A stretch of DNA of 64,000 bases from Asterias rubens (lineage: Eukaryota; Echinodermata; Asteroidea; Forcipulatida; Asteriidae). Made by a program: the position numbers and the translations under genes. Shown one piece after another: positions 32,061 through 43,327 of the stretch. The notes beneath the pieces are model-generated. The model had not been told where the DNA came from. It made no database searches and saw only the letters and a list, made by a program, of their open reading frames with translations. The first letter of the stretch is position 1, and each line of letters opens with the position of its first letter. Location of the stretch: positions 7,005,343-7,069,342 of the forward strand of contig NC_047063.1 of NCBI RefSeq assembly GCF_902459465.1. Direction: 5' to 3'.

Positions 32061-32703
32061 AGTTGTAAACAGTTGAACATTGTGTAAAAGCCTCGTTTTT
32101 ATTTCAGCAATTCACTTGTGTTTGGGACACGTTTTTGTTTTAAATTATAAAAGGGCCTAAAAAATGTTAAGCTACACATTCGTTGTTCTTTTAGTACTTG
32201 TGCAGGCACATTAATTACGTGTTTTATAAATAAAACAACAGATAGAATAACTCAGCAATAGGCCTACAAATACTTGTATTTTTGCTGACTTTGCTTCTTC
32301 TTTTTTTTCTACTTCCTAAATTTGTTTGGTTTGATTTTCGTTTTGATGCGTCATGTATAGGCCTACTGTTAAATGTATTGGATTTTCCGTGAATAACCGA
32401 GTCTATTAGAAGTCGAAGAAACCAAAATAATACATTGGTGGTGTAGTTGTTTTTAATGTTTTATTGGTTCTACTAGTTATTTTACGTCGAACCTCTGGGT
32501 TTAAGCAGACAGGCTGTTTCACAGGACGTGAAGAAACCATGCTTCATATACCCAACACACCCAATCAACAACGCATATATTACGCGCGCACGGCACAGCC
32601 GGCGTGGTTGTCTACCTGCAGCTGACGACTGTGTGTGTTACAATACGTGCAAAGACTTGTACTGTGTGTACGTTAGCTTTTCATTCACACAACGAACCAA
32701 TTC

Positions 32704-33775
32704 ATGACATTGGAGAGCATGGGAGTGGAGTGTAACCCAAGATTTGGGAACTGTAGATGTGGTAAATGTCCCATCGGGTCCAAAGACTACACTTTGAAGG
32801 AAGAGCGTGAACTCGCACTAATTGATCAGAATCTCGTCTTTCAAGGATCTCATTGGGAAGCAGCTTATCCCTGGATTAAGGATCCTGCTAATCTACCAGA
32901 CAACAGACACGTTGCATTTGCCATGCTGAGAGCCCTAGAGCGACGGCTGGAGCGTGACCCCACCAAGGCGCAAGTGTACGACGCACAGATGAAAGACATG
33001 ATAGATCGAGGCGTCGCCCGAGTAATCCCCAAGGAAGAAATGGCTTCGTATAAGGGACCGATCCACTACATAGCCCATCACGAAGTCCTGAAGCCAGACA
33101 GCAAGAGCACCCCAGTCAGGATTGTATTCAATAGCAGTGCCAACTACAAAGGACATATCCTCAACGACTACTGGGCTAAAGGTCCAGACATGATGAACTC
33201 TCTCCTGGGAGTACTCCTTCGATTTCGAGAGAACGAGGTAGCTTTGGTTGGTGATATCTGCAAGATGTATCACAGCGTCTTTACCACATTGAAGGACCAA
33301 CACTGCCACAGATTTCTCTGGAGAAACCTACATGAAAGTTGTCAACATGGGCGACCGGCCATCAGCCACCATCGCCACTGTGGCACTGAAGAAGACTGCT
33401 GAGCTTGGCAAAGACAAATTTCCTGAAGCCGCAAGCATGATCCAGCAGAATGTTTACGTTGATGATATCCTCGAGTCTGTGCCAACACTAGACAAAGCCC
33501 GGATCCATGCACAAGAGATTGACCAATTGATCAAGCCAGGAAATTTTTTCCTAAAGAAATGGGTGTTCTCTGGAGGACTCGACAAAGATGAAGCAAGGAA
33601 AACAGTGAGAAGGTTCTTGGCATTTCATGGGACCCAAAGAGAGATGTTTTCCACTTCATCACACGGATCAGTTTCGCCCAAAAGAAGAAAAAGATGAGAC
33701 AAGGTCCTGACCTGAGAGGTGATCAAATCCCTTCAGAAATACCAATCCCTTCAGAAATACCATCCGTACTCAGAA
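32704..33775 (+). pseudogene. BEL/Pao retrotransposon RT fragment captured in element 2
   Basis: Frame 1 (32704-33330) encodes 'CGKCPIGSKDYTLKEEREL', 'YPWIKDPANLPDNRH', 'GPIHYIAHHEVLKPDSKS', 'VRIVFNSSANYKG' and 'LVGDICKMYHSV', characteristic of BEL/Pao polyproteins between the protease and RT. Frame 2 (33332-33697) continues with 'NMGDRPSATIATVALKKTAE' and the RT active-site motif 'YVDD'. A deletion with a frame change lies at about 33330, and further BEL-like sequence reaches about 33775. There are no LTRs, gag or integrase. It is bounded upstream by element 2 leader DNA and downstream directly by transposase sequence, so it replaces zinc fingers and the first catalytic Asp regions. It is broken and non-functional as RT. 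Confidence 0.85.
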
Positions 33776-34711
33776 TGGAACGACTCTTGGTGGGCATGCC
33801 ATTCAGAATTGTTGAGTATCCTACCACTGATAGTAGGTTATAAAATCAAGCAGCCAGAAGATCCTGTATGGCAGTTGTGTTTACAACTCAGAGAGATTGT
33901 AGAGTTTGTGTGTTCTCCACACATATCAACAGAACAAGTAGCATATCTAAATGTGGTTGTAGAGGAATATCTGGAAGAGAGGAAAGTTACATTCAATGAA
34001 TGTAAACTTCGTCCTAAACACCACTATATGGCTCATTATGCTGAGATAATACTTAAGTTTGGGCCTTTAATGAGAATGTGGACCATGAGGTTTGAAAGTA
34101 AGCACTCTTATTTTAAGAAGTGCTTGCAGCATTGCCAGAATTTCAAAAATGTTACTAAGACACTTAGTGAAAGACATCAGCTACTTCAGGCATACATGGC
34201 GAATGGGTCATTGATGTCATCTTCAGTAAATTATGCCAAAGCAATTCCTTTGCACCCTTCCCTGTACTCGACAGGAATTGCAAGTTCTCTTCAGAGGTTT
34301 GACTTAGATTCTCAGAACTCGGTTGTCAGTGAGAAGGTCACTTTTAATGGAGTAGATTTCAAGAAAGGGTTGTTTGTAGTAGTTAGTTTTTCAAATGACT
34401 CCACCATCACATTTGGCTGCATACAGATGATGGTTGTTAAGTCTTGCTCGTCTGTGTATGTTGTGGTACGACTATGTGAAGCTAGCTTTGAGACGCACCT
34501 TGGAGTTTATAGTTTACCAGCTCGTGTTGGTTCTGGTGAAGCACTCGGTAAAGTTTCATGTATTCCAGTCACTAAACTTCATGATTTGTTTCCACTTCCT
34601 GCATATCATGTTGGAAAACACCGCTTGATACCCTTGAAGCATAGTGTTAGCATAGTACATAATGTTACGCTTCTTTTCACAAAAACAGACATTTCTTTTT
34701 GTGTGTCATAG
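33719..34711 (+). pseudogene. C-terminal half of a CACTA-type transposase (element 2)
   Basis: From about 33776 the frame aligns with residues ~645-930 of the 934-aa protein at 18297-21101: 'VWQLCLQLREIVEFVC', 'LRPKHHYMAHYAEI', the presumed catalytic Glu in 'WTMRFESKHSYFKKC' (34094-34096), 'LSERHQLLQAY', 'FGCIQMMVVK' and 'LHDLFPLPAYHV'. The start is out of frame: 'LGGHAIQN' is readable one frame over at 33787, so a small indel separates it from the rest. Both upstream Asp residues and all zinc fingers are missing, having been replaced by BEL/Pao sequence. It cannot be catalytic. Divergence from element 1 is substantial, so the two are different subfamilies rather than recent copies. Confidence 0.85.
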
Positions 34712-34820
34712 AAAACGTATACAAAACTACATATTGGGGAAGGTGGTTCTATGGCCTATAGTATTTGTAAGTTAAAAGTGCATAACTATAGTTACATTGT
34801 TTCTTTATCAGTTTGCTAAA

Positions 34821-36279
34821 ATGGCAAGCAGTGAGGAATCTGTAGTCCTTAGTCCACTTGAAGAATATATATTTCCAAAGCACTACCAAGCTGTCAGAAC
34901 GTGAAGTCAACCGGATTGTAGAGAAGGCTCTAGAGATTGGTGTAGACAACCCATCAGACTTCAAGCTTGTTAATGAAGAGGATTTGAAGGAGCTTCAGCT
35001 GAAGCCAATACATATGAGGAAGCTCATCAATGCCGCCAACACACATATGATAGAGGTAATTAACACAATATCTCTTGAAAAACACATAAACAAAGTGGCT
35101 GCAACCAACCCCACCTATATGTTGGACAAGTTAAAATCCCCCCCCCCAAAGTACCATATGCTAGAGGGGTCTTTCTTTTTTCATTTTTTAACCCAAAAGT
35201 ACAAAGTGTTTGACATGACCCTCACCCCTTGTCCATTGTTATTTCTATTTTGAGTGGTAAATGCAATTGAAGTCAAACTTGAGTCCACCGTCACAAATCA
35301 AAGAATTTTTCTTCAGGGTTTGTTTATTGAATCTATTATTTTTTGCTAATTGCTCAATTTGAATGATCAACAATGTCTTAATTTTAGTTCATCTTGTATT
35401 TCATGAATTTGATATCCTTACAGAAAACCCACTTAGTAAACAGTTGGTGTCCTTATCACCACCCTCGTCATCATGGGATGCTGCAAGTTTGTCATCATCA
35501 TCGTCATCAGTAGCCTCTCCAGCCTCTTTGACTGACTGGTGTAGCACTTTCTGTATCCCTTGGGATAAAATGCCTGCACCACTCCAAGACGACCTTAAAC
35601 GGAAGGAGAGACCTCTACCATCAAAACGCAGGCAGATGGTGAGAATCATCGCTGATGAAATATTATGCCAGTGTAACAAGCCCGGCAGAAAGTCACTGTC
35701 TTTGATTGCTTCAAAGATTGTGAATAAGTACCCTGACTCATTCCAAGACAATTTAGGAAATAACAAGATTGGCCATGGATATGATTCACTTCTTGCTCAA
35801 CTTGAGACACGCATAACATTAATAGGGCAAAACCACACAAAGTAGTTCATGGTTCAGATTCGGACCAAGACAGCAGTGAACCAGCCAAGAAGGTTCAGGC
35901 TTGTAGCTACGGTACAAAGGACTGGATGCCAAAATTGCCTCTAAGTGAAGATGCTACCTCCCAAAAGGAGAAAAAAGAACTAATGCAGGACTTGCATTCC
36001 AGAGAAATTTGGAATACTGCACAAGTATCACAACTTCTGGATGACACTTATCCGACCGTAAGGTCTATCATAAATGCGACGGATAATTCAATTACCACCA
36101 TGACAGCAGAATGGCCTGTTCTCTTCATGAGATTGGAATGTTCCATCATTTCGAGCGATTGGTTGGAATTCCATTAAAGGAGACTCTACTTAGTTTATTA
36201 ATCTTGGCACCTTCGACTCAAATGCACTATCTGCAAATGAAGCAGTCTAGCATGCCAGCAGTAAAGAAGTCACTCTGAG
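34821..36279 (+). pseudogene. SAMD3-like second gene of element 2 (frameshifted)
   Basis: Met at 34821 starts 'MASSEESVVLSPLEEY'. A frameshift near 34878 leads into the SAM segment 'EVNRIVEKALEIGVDNPSD' and 'LKELQLKPIHMRKLI', with a donor after 35055. The second exon begins near 35424 with a Ser-rich tract, then 'IPWDKMPAPLQDDLKRKERP', 'LPSKRRQMVRIIADEI', 'FQDNL...GYDSLLAQLETR'. A frame change around 35830 precedes 'EIWNTAQVSQLLDDTYPTV'; another near 36125 precedes the tail. The order is collinear with the element 1 gene, confirming a shared second ORF. The downstream exons seen in element 1 are missing or unrecognisable. Confidence 0.75.
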
Positions 36280-36302
36280 CTTTGCAAACTGCCAAGAGAG
36301 AT

Positions 36303-36760
36303 ACTGCGCTCACCAGATTTGTTTTGTTTTACTTTGAGCACCAAGTGTGTGCACTGAATACTTGCTGTATTGTACTTTTCTTCACATTTGTATTTCTGGA
36401 TGACAGGGTGGTGGTGGGGGGGGGGGGTGACTGCGCTCACCAGGTTTGTTTTGTTTTACTTTGAGCACCAAGTGTGTGCATTGAATACTTGCTGTGCGCT
36501 TAAGTGTTTTATTGTATTTTGTGATGTATTTCTGGATGACAGGATGGGGGGTCACAAACTTTATTTCTTTACTGAGCACCTAGTGCATGCACTGATACTT
36601 GCATGCCGTATTGTTTTTTATTTATTTATGTAGTTCTGGATGATGGGGGGGGGGGGAGCGCAAACATTATTTGCTTTAAAACATTGTTTTATTACTTTTA
36701 GCACGGAGTGTGTGCACTGTCGTATTTATTTTTGTATTTCTGATAGTACATTTACTTTAC
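36303..36760 (+). repeat. ~120-bp tandem repeat, four degenerate copies
   Basis: 'ctttgagcaccaagtgtgtgc' and 'atttctggatga' recur near 36330, 36460, 36570 and 36700. Two copies carry 12-G tracts (36416-36427, 36645-36656). The repeats lie after the broken SAMD3-like gene. Confidence 0.75.
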
Positions 36761-36879
36761 ACCATGTTCTTTCAGTATTGCAGATGTTGGAATAAACGTT
36801 CAGTTGTGTTTATACAAAAGAATATGTAGTTTCACGGATTCTACTTATTTTAAATTAACTTAAATTCAATAAAACAAAA

Positions 36880-37382
36880 TAACAAATGACTTGTTTGAAA
36901 ACAAAATGTGTGAAAACACACGAAAAACAGTAGCTTTACATGTTTAATGTAATCAAATTTAACAGAAATTCAATAAACACGTAAAAACAAAATAAATATT
37001 TAAAAACAAAATGTGTAAAAACACACGAAAACAGTAGCTTTACAGATTTAATGTATTTCAATTTTACAGAAATTCAACAAAAACATAATATACACAAATT
37101 AAACGTAAAAAAAATATATATATGCAAATCTACCTACAAAAAGTTGTTTTACAGACTTTGCTTTTTTTATATTTGCAGAAATCATTTGCATTGATAGGTT
37201 TGCCTGTATTTTGCCCAAACCATGTTGTCTGTTAATAATGATTACAACTATTTATTTTTTTGTAATAACATGTCCGTTATTACATTTTACAAAACGGAAG
37301 GTAAAATGAAATAACAGAAAGTTTGTGCAACTCTGTTGCCAGCACTTTTTCTGTAAATTAACAGATAATTTTTTTTACAGTG
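36880..37382 (+). repeat. Right subterminal region of element 2
   Basis: Two ~118-bp direct copies ('aacaaaatgtgt-aaaacaca', 'acagtagctttaca', 'aacagaaattcaa') lie from about 36898 and 37005. They are followed by the ACAGTG terminus. Confidence 0.7.
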
Positions 37383-37433
37383 TAACTGATTTCAATTCTT
37401 CTCATTCATCCAGTTGTGTTCAATATGAAGATA

Positions 37434-37604
37434 ATAAAAAACTGGAAATACAACTCACTGTTGCGACGTTTCGCCAATTATCAATTGGGCAAATGACGAA
37501 CCCGTGGAAGGGGAGGCCCTTATAGTGTCTGAGATTGTGCAGATTCTGTGTGAATTGGCAAATTTTCGCAACAGTGAGTTGTATTTCCAGTTTTTTTATT
37601 AAAT
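37434..37604. mobile_element. ~170-bp MITE with AACTGGAAATACAACTCACT ends
   Basis: The left end AACTGGAAATACAACTCACT (from about 37440) and its exact reverse complement (ending about 37595) extend inward to roughly 35-40 bp including GTTGCGA and CCAATT. It lies in the interrupted intron of element X. Confidence 0.85.
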
Positions 37605-37832
37605 ATAACAACTGAATAAGGCAGCTGAAACTGGTATCATTTTGTTCCTCAGTGAAAATAATTTTTAATTCTCATTGTATGCATCCAGTCACATTTAAAT
37701 TTTAAAAAAGCTTTGAAAACTATAAATTTATGTACTTTAAAAACCATTGACTCATGATATTTCATAGTTGGTGCTAACTCATTATGTTATAATAACATTG
37801 TTTAATGTAATTTTCATTGTTCTGTTTTCTAG

Positions 37833-39056
37833 ACACACAATTGTTTGGCTTTTTAGTTCTTCTGAAACTTCTTCCGTCATACAACACTCGTGGCAAAGGA
37901 CGACTCTCCCAAGTTGACGCAGAGCGCCATGTGGTCCAGTTTCATGAGGTATGCATTCCTGTACACATATACTTACTTAAATGTGTATTTGGATGTAATA
38001 GACTGGGCATGTCATATTGACTTGTTGATCAATAATGTGTTTGGTTTTTTTTTTAATTTAAAAACCTTTTCAAGAATCAATTAAGGATAAAGACGATTAG
38101 AAGAAAATGATGGCATCAACAGGTTTGCCCTGTGCATTGGGAATTGTGACCGTCATGAGCATGTGAAAACAAAATATCTGTGGCTTTATAAAGCACATTT
38201 TTCCTAGTGTACTTGCAGCTCAAATAACCCTGGCATAATTAAAGGTAGTATCATAGTTTGTTAGCATACCGAAACAGAAATCTTCACAGATTTACCTATA
38301 ACTTACAGGGTGTAAAGATGGTGATAGTAGAAACATACCGTTAAAATTATTCTGGCTGAAACGCTGTATTTATTGAGAAAAGAGTAAAACCAATGACCCA
38401 AATTTGTTTTGATGTTTTAAAAAGATAAAAAGTAACGGTGAAAAGACTTCGGTATACTGTGGGCGTTTTCACTGTTTTCTCAAAAAGTGGGCACATTTAG
38501 TACTGAAAATTTCACAGATGACTGTTACTGTATCTTCCTTGATATTTTTGTCTATGAATTTGGTTTTGAATCTTCTTTGATAGAAACCAAAGTATGATAT
38601 TACCTTTAAGTGACAGACATTAATTTTCAATCATTTGTAATGGTAAATTGAAGTATGCATATCAGATAGATAATATATTTATGAGTTGCATTGTGAAATT
38701 TTGTTTTGTACTCATGCACAGGTAACAAGCCCTTGGCAGCTTGTGTGCAAGAGGCTGTGACGCAGCAGCCTTCCCTGCTGGTGATTGGATCAAAGAGTGA
38801 CGTGCAGCAACTCTTTCTGCAAGTTGAAGATTTCACATCGCCCCTTCAATCATCAAGCATTGTCAATGCATTTGATTTACTGTTCAAGGCATATTATGTG
38901 TTCAACTTGGTGTATCCTGCCCCAGTGCACAACTGGTACCTTTACCTTCAGACACAGATCTTTGGACTAGATCTGCAAGGTATGAAAATGCCGCCTAGAA
39001 TCAGAGAACTTGCTGCGGCAGTGCAGACTACTTCTGAGAATCTGGAGCAATTGTAA
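37833..39056 (+). pseudogene. Element X SAMD3-like gene, 3' exons
   Basis: Exon C (37833-37948, acceptor 'tttctag', donor 'gtatgc') encodes 'LFGFLVLLKLLPSYNTRGKG' and 'VDAERHVVQFHE'. Exon D (38722-39056, acceptor 'atgcacag') encodes 'QPSLLVIGSKSDVQQLFLQV', 'IVNAFDLLFKAYYVFNLVYP' and ends with TAA after 'ENLEQL'. This C-terminal arrangement (a helical LLP stretch, then a 'FK-YYVFN-YP' block) matches the ends of SAMD3-like transposon proteins and the shorter element 1 version ('FASYFVCNIEYS'). These exons themselves are open. Their 5' partners are at 15291-16057, 21 kb upstream, beyond elements 1 and 2. Confidence 0.7.
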
Positions 39057-39514
39057 ATAGAAATGATGCAAACTTTCATTTAACATCAAGTGAAAGTATA
39101 CACTGGAGTAGGGAGTGAACCTGGGACTGCCAGCCTCATCTGGAGTAAGTTGTACTAAATGAGATAAGGTTGGCTACCTCACTGCTGGATCTTTGTTTCA
39201 ATTTATCATGGGGGATGGGGAACATGTTGAGGATTGGTTGGAATTTGCTAGTAAAAATATAATTGCAAAAGAAAATGATAGTCTGGATTTTGTATGTTAT
39301 TACAACTAGATGAGGCATTGAGCTGAAGTGGGCTGTACATGGGTCTGATGGAATACTTCTACTTTAATACTCATATTTCACTGGTCATGTAACGGGGGGG
39401 GGGGGGGGGGGGGTAAGTAAGTTAAAGCGTGTTAGTTACTTGAATTATTACTCAACTATGTTAACTTATTCAGTTTGTTTGAACTTGATTCTTTTCTAAA
39501 TGTTTCTAAGTCTG

Positions 39515-40246
39515 TGGTGTCTGAATAATACTGGAATAGCCTCTCATCAGAGTACAGTTATTTGGAACTCTTCATCATTGACATTTTCCCGTGATTATTA
39601 TATGGTATGTTTTGATTTATTTTATTGTGATTGTTAAAATCAAGTGTTATTTTATATCATCATTTAATAGTGTTAATTCTTGCCTTCCAATGCACGGCTG
39701 ATTTGACCTGAAATAATTACATTAATTACAATAATTACAACTATAAGTGTTCTATTAATGTGTTTCTACAGTTTAGACAGTTGTTGATGTTTTTGCTTGT
39801 TGACAGAAATATGACATGCATAGAATTGCTATGATACATACTGTACATGTGTCTGAACATTCTTAGAATACAAAACCACCTTGTGATGTCTGAATCATAC
39901 TGTAATAGCCTCTCAGCGTACAATTACTGTATATGGAACCCTTCATCATTGTCATTTGCCTGTGATCATTATGTATCTTTACAATATTGGCAAGTTTTGA
40001 TTATTTATTGTGATTGTTAAAATCAAGTGTTATATCATAACTAAGTGTTAATTCTTGACTTCCAATGCGTGGCTGATTTGACCTGAAATAATTAAAATAA
40101 TTACAACAGTAAGTGTTTTACTAATGTGTTTCTACAGTTTAGACAGTTGTTAATGTTTTTGCTTGTTGACAGAAATATGACATGCATAGAATTGCTATGT
40201 TATACTGTACATGTGTTTGAAATATTCTTAGAATACAAAAAACACC
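39515..40246 (+). repeat. Tandem duplication of ~360 bp
   Basis: The unit from 'tgtctgaataatactggaat' (39515) to 'cttagaatacaaaa' (about 39876) recurs from 'tgtctgaatcatactgtaat' (39886) to about 40246, with several small indels. Confidence 0.85.
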
Positions 40247-40348
40247 TTGTATATGAAGATTAAAGAGCCGGTTTATGCCGGTACTGAAGTGTTTCATAAC
40301 TGCTGTTTGCCCTATTGAGTGTTTACTACTGGTATAAGGACAGCCTGT

Positions 40349-40650
40349 TTTGAGAAGGGGATTATAGGTGCTGAAAGTAGGTTTAAGTTACACAAAAAAG
40401 GTTGTTTTCCAGCCTTACAAGGAGCTGTTTTAAGCACTTATAGTGCAAATTTTTGGATGCTGGGAGAGTCCTTAGCACCGTAAGAGCAAATGTGCTTTTT
40501 GAGAAGGGGATTTTAGGTGCTGGAAGTAGGCTGAAGTTACACTATAAAGGTTGTTTTCCAGCCTTACAAGGAGCTGTTTTAAGCACTTATAGTGCAAATT
40601 TTTGGATGATGGGAGCATATTTCTTAGCACCGTAAGAGCAAAGGTGCTTA
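40349..40650 (+). repeat. Tandem duplication of ~150 bp near the X terminus
   Basis: 'ttttgagaaggggatt-taggtgctg' through 'cttagcaccgtaagagcaaa' occurs twice, starting at about 40349 and 40497. Confidence 0.85.
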
Positions 40651-41150
40651 CACTTTAAGTGCCCTTTTCAAGCACCCAGGCCGGTGCTAACCAACAACAC
40701 TTGAACAAGTGCTAATTTAGCACAATTTGTGCAGTCCCTATGCGAGCACTAACAAGTGCTATCTCCAAATCATAAGGTGCTGAAAATAGCACTTCATTTT
40801 TTAGAGTGTACAAGCATGTCTGAACTGATGAGTCTTTAGTGGAATTCTTACTTCTTGTAAACTCAATTGGCTACATCTAGCCAAACTAGCTTTACAGGGA
40901 TGTGTCCCTTTTGAATTGTTATACATTCCCGTTCAGTCCTGATATTTTAGATTGCTTGCTGGATTGGTTACACTCTAAAAACTGAAGTGCTGAATTATGC
41001 GTGCTAAGGGTTGTCGTGGTAGCTTAGTGCACAAATCAGCGCCACAGGGGTAACACTTGCCATAAGTGCAGAAGAAGACGTGTTGAAAATGAGTGCTGGT
41101 GCCGAAAGTGCACCCGAAGTGTTAAACTTTACAGCAAAGTCATTTTGATT

Positions 41151-43327
41151 GGTCAATTTATATCACATGATTAAAAACTTGTCAGAACGTCGTCCGCCCG
41201 CCATCATGCCGTCGATCGTCGACATCCGCCCAGTGTGAGCAGTCCAAAGACGGTCGAAAACTGACAAAAAAGGTAAGCAAAAACACAACAACACTCTAAA
41301 AAATGAAGTGCTGAATATTGGGTGCTAAGCAACTGTGTGCACCTCTGGTGACCTCTGGTGCACAAGCTAGCACCCGAAAGGTAACATTTTAGGAAATCCA
41401 CACGACGTGCATAAAGTCCTTTGCTAAAAACAAGTGCTAAAATACTTTTGAAGATATAGCACTTAAAAGTGTAATAATGACGAAAAAAAAACCCTTTTTC
41501 CGCCGTGTATTTTGCGCAGGGCTCCGTGACTTTTGCATTTTGTGGTGTTAAAGCCGTTCAACTGAGATTTTACAGTCCACAAAAATCTAATCTATAAGAT
41601 TAAAGTGAAAAAATAATTGAGCGGGGCGAAATGGTTTGGTTTTTGGGGATTGTTGTGGCCGGCTTCGTCGTAGGTACAAAACACTGGCATGGTGCAGGTA
41701 AAAAGCCCACAAGTTCATTTCCAATGAAACTATTTGCATAACAGATGGCCCAATTACTAGCTGTTATTACAGTATCCGGGGAAAATTGCTAAAAATATAA
41801 ACCACTTTGATCACGCCTAATAAATGCCTATAAAGTTTTGATTGGCTTATTTTTTGCCCGGATCACACCAGCCTAGCCTGGAACTTTCCACAGATGCATT
41901 GAACATGCGCGCACGGTTTGTTGGCATGGAGGGCCCAGCGCTAGCGAGCTCGTCTGTGCGCGCGCGCACGGGAAACAACAACCGATCGCCATCTTTGCTG
42001 TCCACATTGTCATGTCGGTCGAGTAGTCACAGCTGAGCTAGCTACACAAACGAAGAGGTAAGGAAACAATTGTATTAATATAATTACTTTTAAGATAATT
42101 GTTCCATTTGTATTCTAAAATGTATGTTATTGTTAACGTTTGTTTAGGCAAGGTCTGTCTGGCTATATTTTGTGTGAAGCTTGGGCTAGCCGTGTCACAA
42201 GGAGTGCCCAACAGCATGCCAGCCAACGCGAAGCCTGACATTGGTCGTTGGTCGTGTTGTTGCAGGCTTGCTGTTGCTTTGGCAGAACGCAACGTCTGTC
42301 TAGTGGTGTTTAAGTGTCTTATCAAAAAGAATGGTATTTTAGTTACTTACGTACACAGGCAGCACATACGTACAATAATGCTGTGTCTGTGTGTCGCTGA
42401 AATCAACAACCAAGCAGTGGGACTGGATGGGAGTCGGGGACCGTTTTTTAAATTTTTTTATTTTATTTTTTTTATTTATATGCTTGTTCTGTTGGGGTGA
42501 GTGTACCGAGAATACATGGAATACTCTCCCTAGACTAGTCATGCTAAAGCCAACAAACAACCTTTGACTAAAACTAGCCAATGTATAAATAACGTTAACG
42601 TTATTTAGCCTATCTAACATGTAATAAGCTGGCACCCAAATGTTAACAAATCCCATTGTTTGTAAATTTCTTTACATTAAAACTGAAAATGAAATAGTGC
42701 ACCAACAAAGATAGTATTTAGTATCCCCTCCTTCATCTATAGGCCCATACTAAAGTATATGGCCTATATATATAGCCTAGCCTATAATTATGGAATTGAT
42801 TTATTTTGAAGAAAAATTGGCACAAGTGTTTATTTCTACATAATATACAGTAGGCCTAATATACTAAAATAGCATAAATGTTTTTGGAATGATTGTCTAT
42901 ATAAAAGTAAACAAATATATATAAAAAAAAAAGTAAAATAGAACCTTTGCTTTGCTTTGCTTTGCTTTGCTTTGCTTTGCTTTGCTTTGCTTTGCTTTGC
43001 TTTGTTTTGTTTTGTTTTGTTTTGTTTTGTTTTGTTTTGTTTTGTTTTGTTTTGTTTTGTTTTGTTTTGTCTTGTTTTGTCTTGTCTTGTTTTGTTTTTT
43101 GTTTTTGTTTGTTTTTTGGGCGGGGGGGGGGGGGGGGGGGGGACATTTTCACTTTTTGGACCAAGGTTGCCAAAATATTACTAGTACTACTAGTATGAGG
43201 CTCGCCAAATTAAAAGAAAAATTTATGCTAATGATGACCGTTCTATTTACCCCCCTTTTCTTTATTGTGACACAGGTTTTATTCCCGGGAAGTTCAACCC
43301 AACAAATTGTCTCCCCAAGTAGAAAAC
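41151..43327 (+). promoter_or_regulatory. Probable 5' leader region(s) of element 3
   Basis: Two GC-rich stretches each end in a good splice donor: ...aaaaaagGTAAGC at 41271 and ...cgaagagGTAAGG at 42058. They could be alternative non-coding first exons for the transposase starting at 43328, where the acceptor 'tgtgacacag' (about 43266-43275) precedes the ATG. A TTTGC/TTTGT microsatellite and a 21-G tract lie in the intron (42946-43142). No transcript evidence; assignment is by position and splice consensus. Confidence 0.4.
42946..43142 (+). repeat. (TTTGC)11-(TTTGT)n microsatellite with a 21-G tract
   Basis: Eleven exact TTTGC units (42946-43000) switch abruptly to about 18 TTTGT or CTTGT units (from 43001), then 21 consecutive G at 43122-43142. 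The overlapping Cys/Phe/Leu-rich ORFs are translations of the repeat, not genes. Confidence 0.95.

Larger units (their letters stand above)
31222..37382 (+). mobile_element. Element 2: CACTA-type transposon, chimeric and defective, 6.2 kb
   Basis: The left end CACTGTAAAATATTTCTG starts at 31222 and the right end ...TTTTTTTTACAGTG stops at 37382, both flanked by TA (31220-31221 and 37383-37384). It holds TGTAAA-rich subtermini, a BEL/Pao fragment in place of the transposase front, the C-terminal half of a transposase like element 1's, and a broken SAMD3-like gene. It lies 120 bp downstream of element 1 in the same intron of element X. Confidence 0.85.
39057..40808 (+). mobile_element. 3' end of element X with CACTTCATTTTTTAGAGTG terminus
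   Basis: Downstream of the last exon are a tandem duplication (39515-40246), a second tandem repeat (40349-40650) and GTGCTTA/TAAGCAC-rich subterminal DNA. It ends TTTTTTAGAGTG at 40808, followed by TA. The terminus matches that of element 3 (50133), placing X nearer to element 3 than to elements 1 and 2. I found no matching left end upstream of 15291. Confidence 0.7.

Noticed and set aside
32704..33775. Complete BEL/Pao retrotransposon
   Set aside because: No LTRs, gag, protease or integrase flank the RT fragment, and it is bounded by transposon sequence on both sides.
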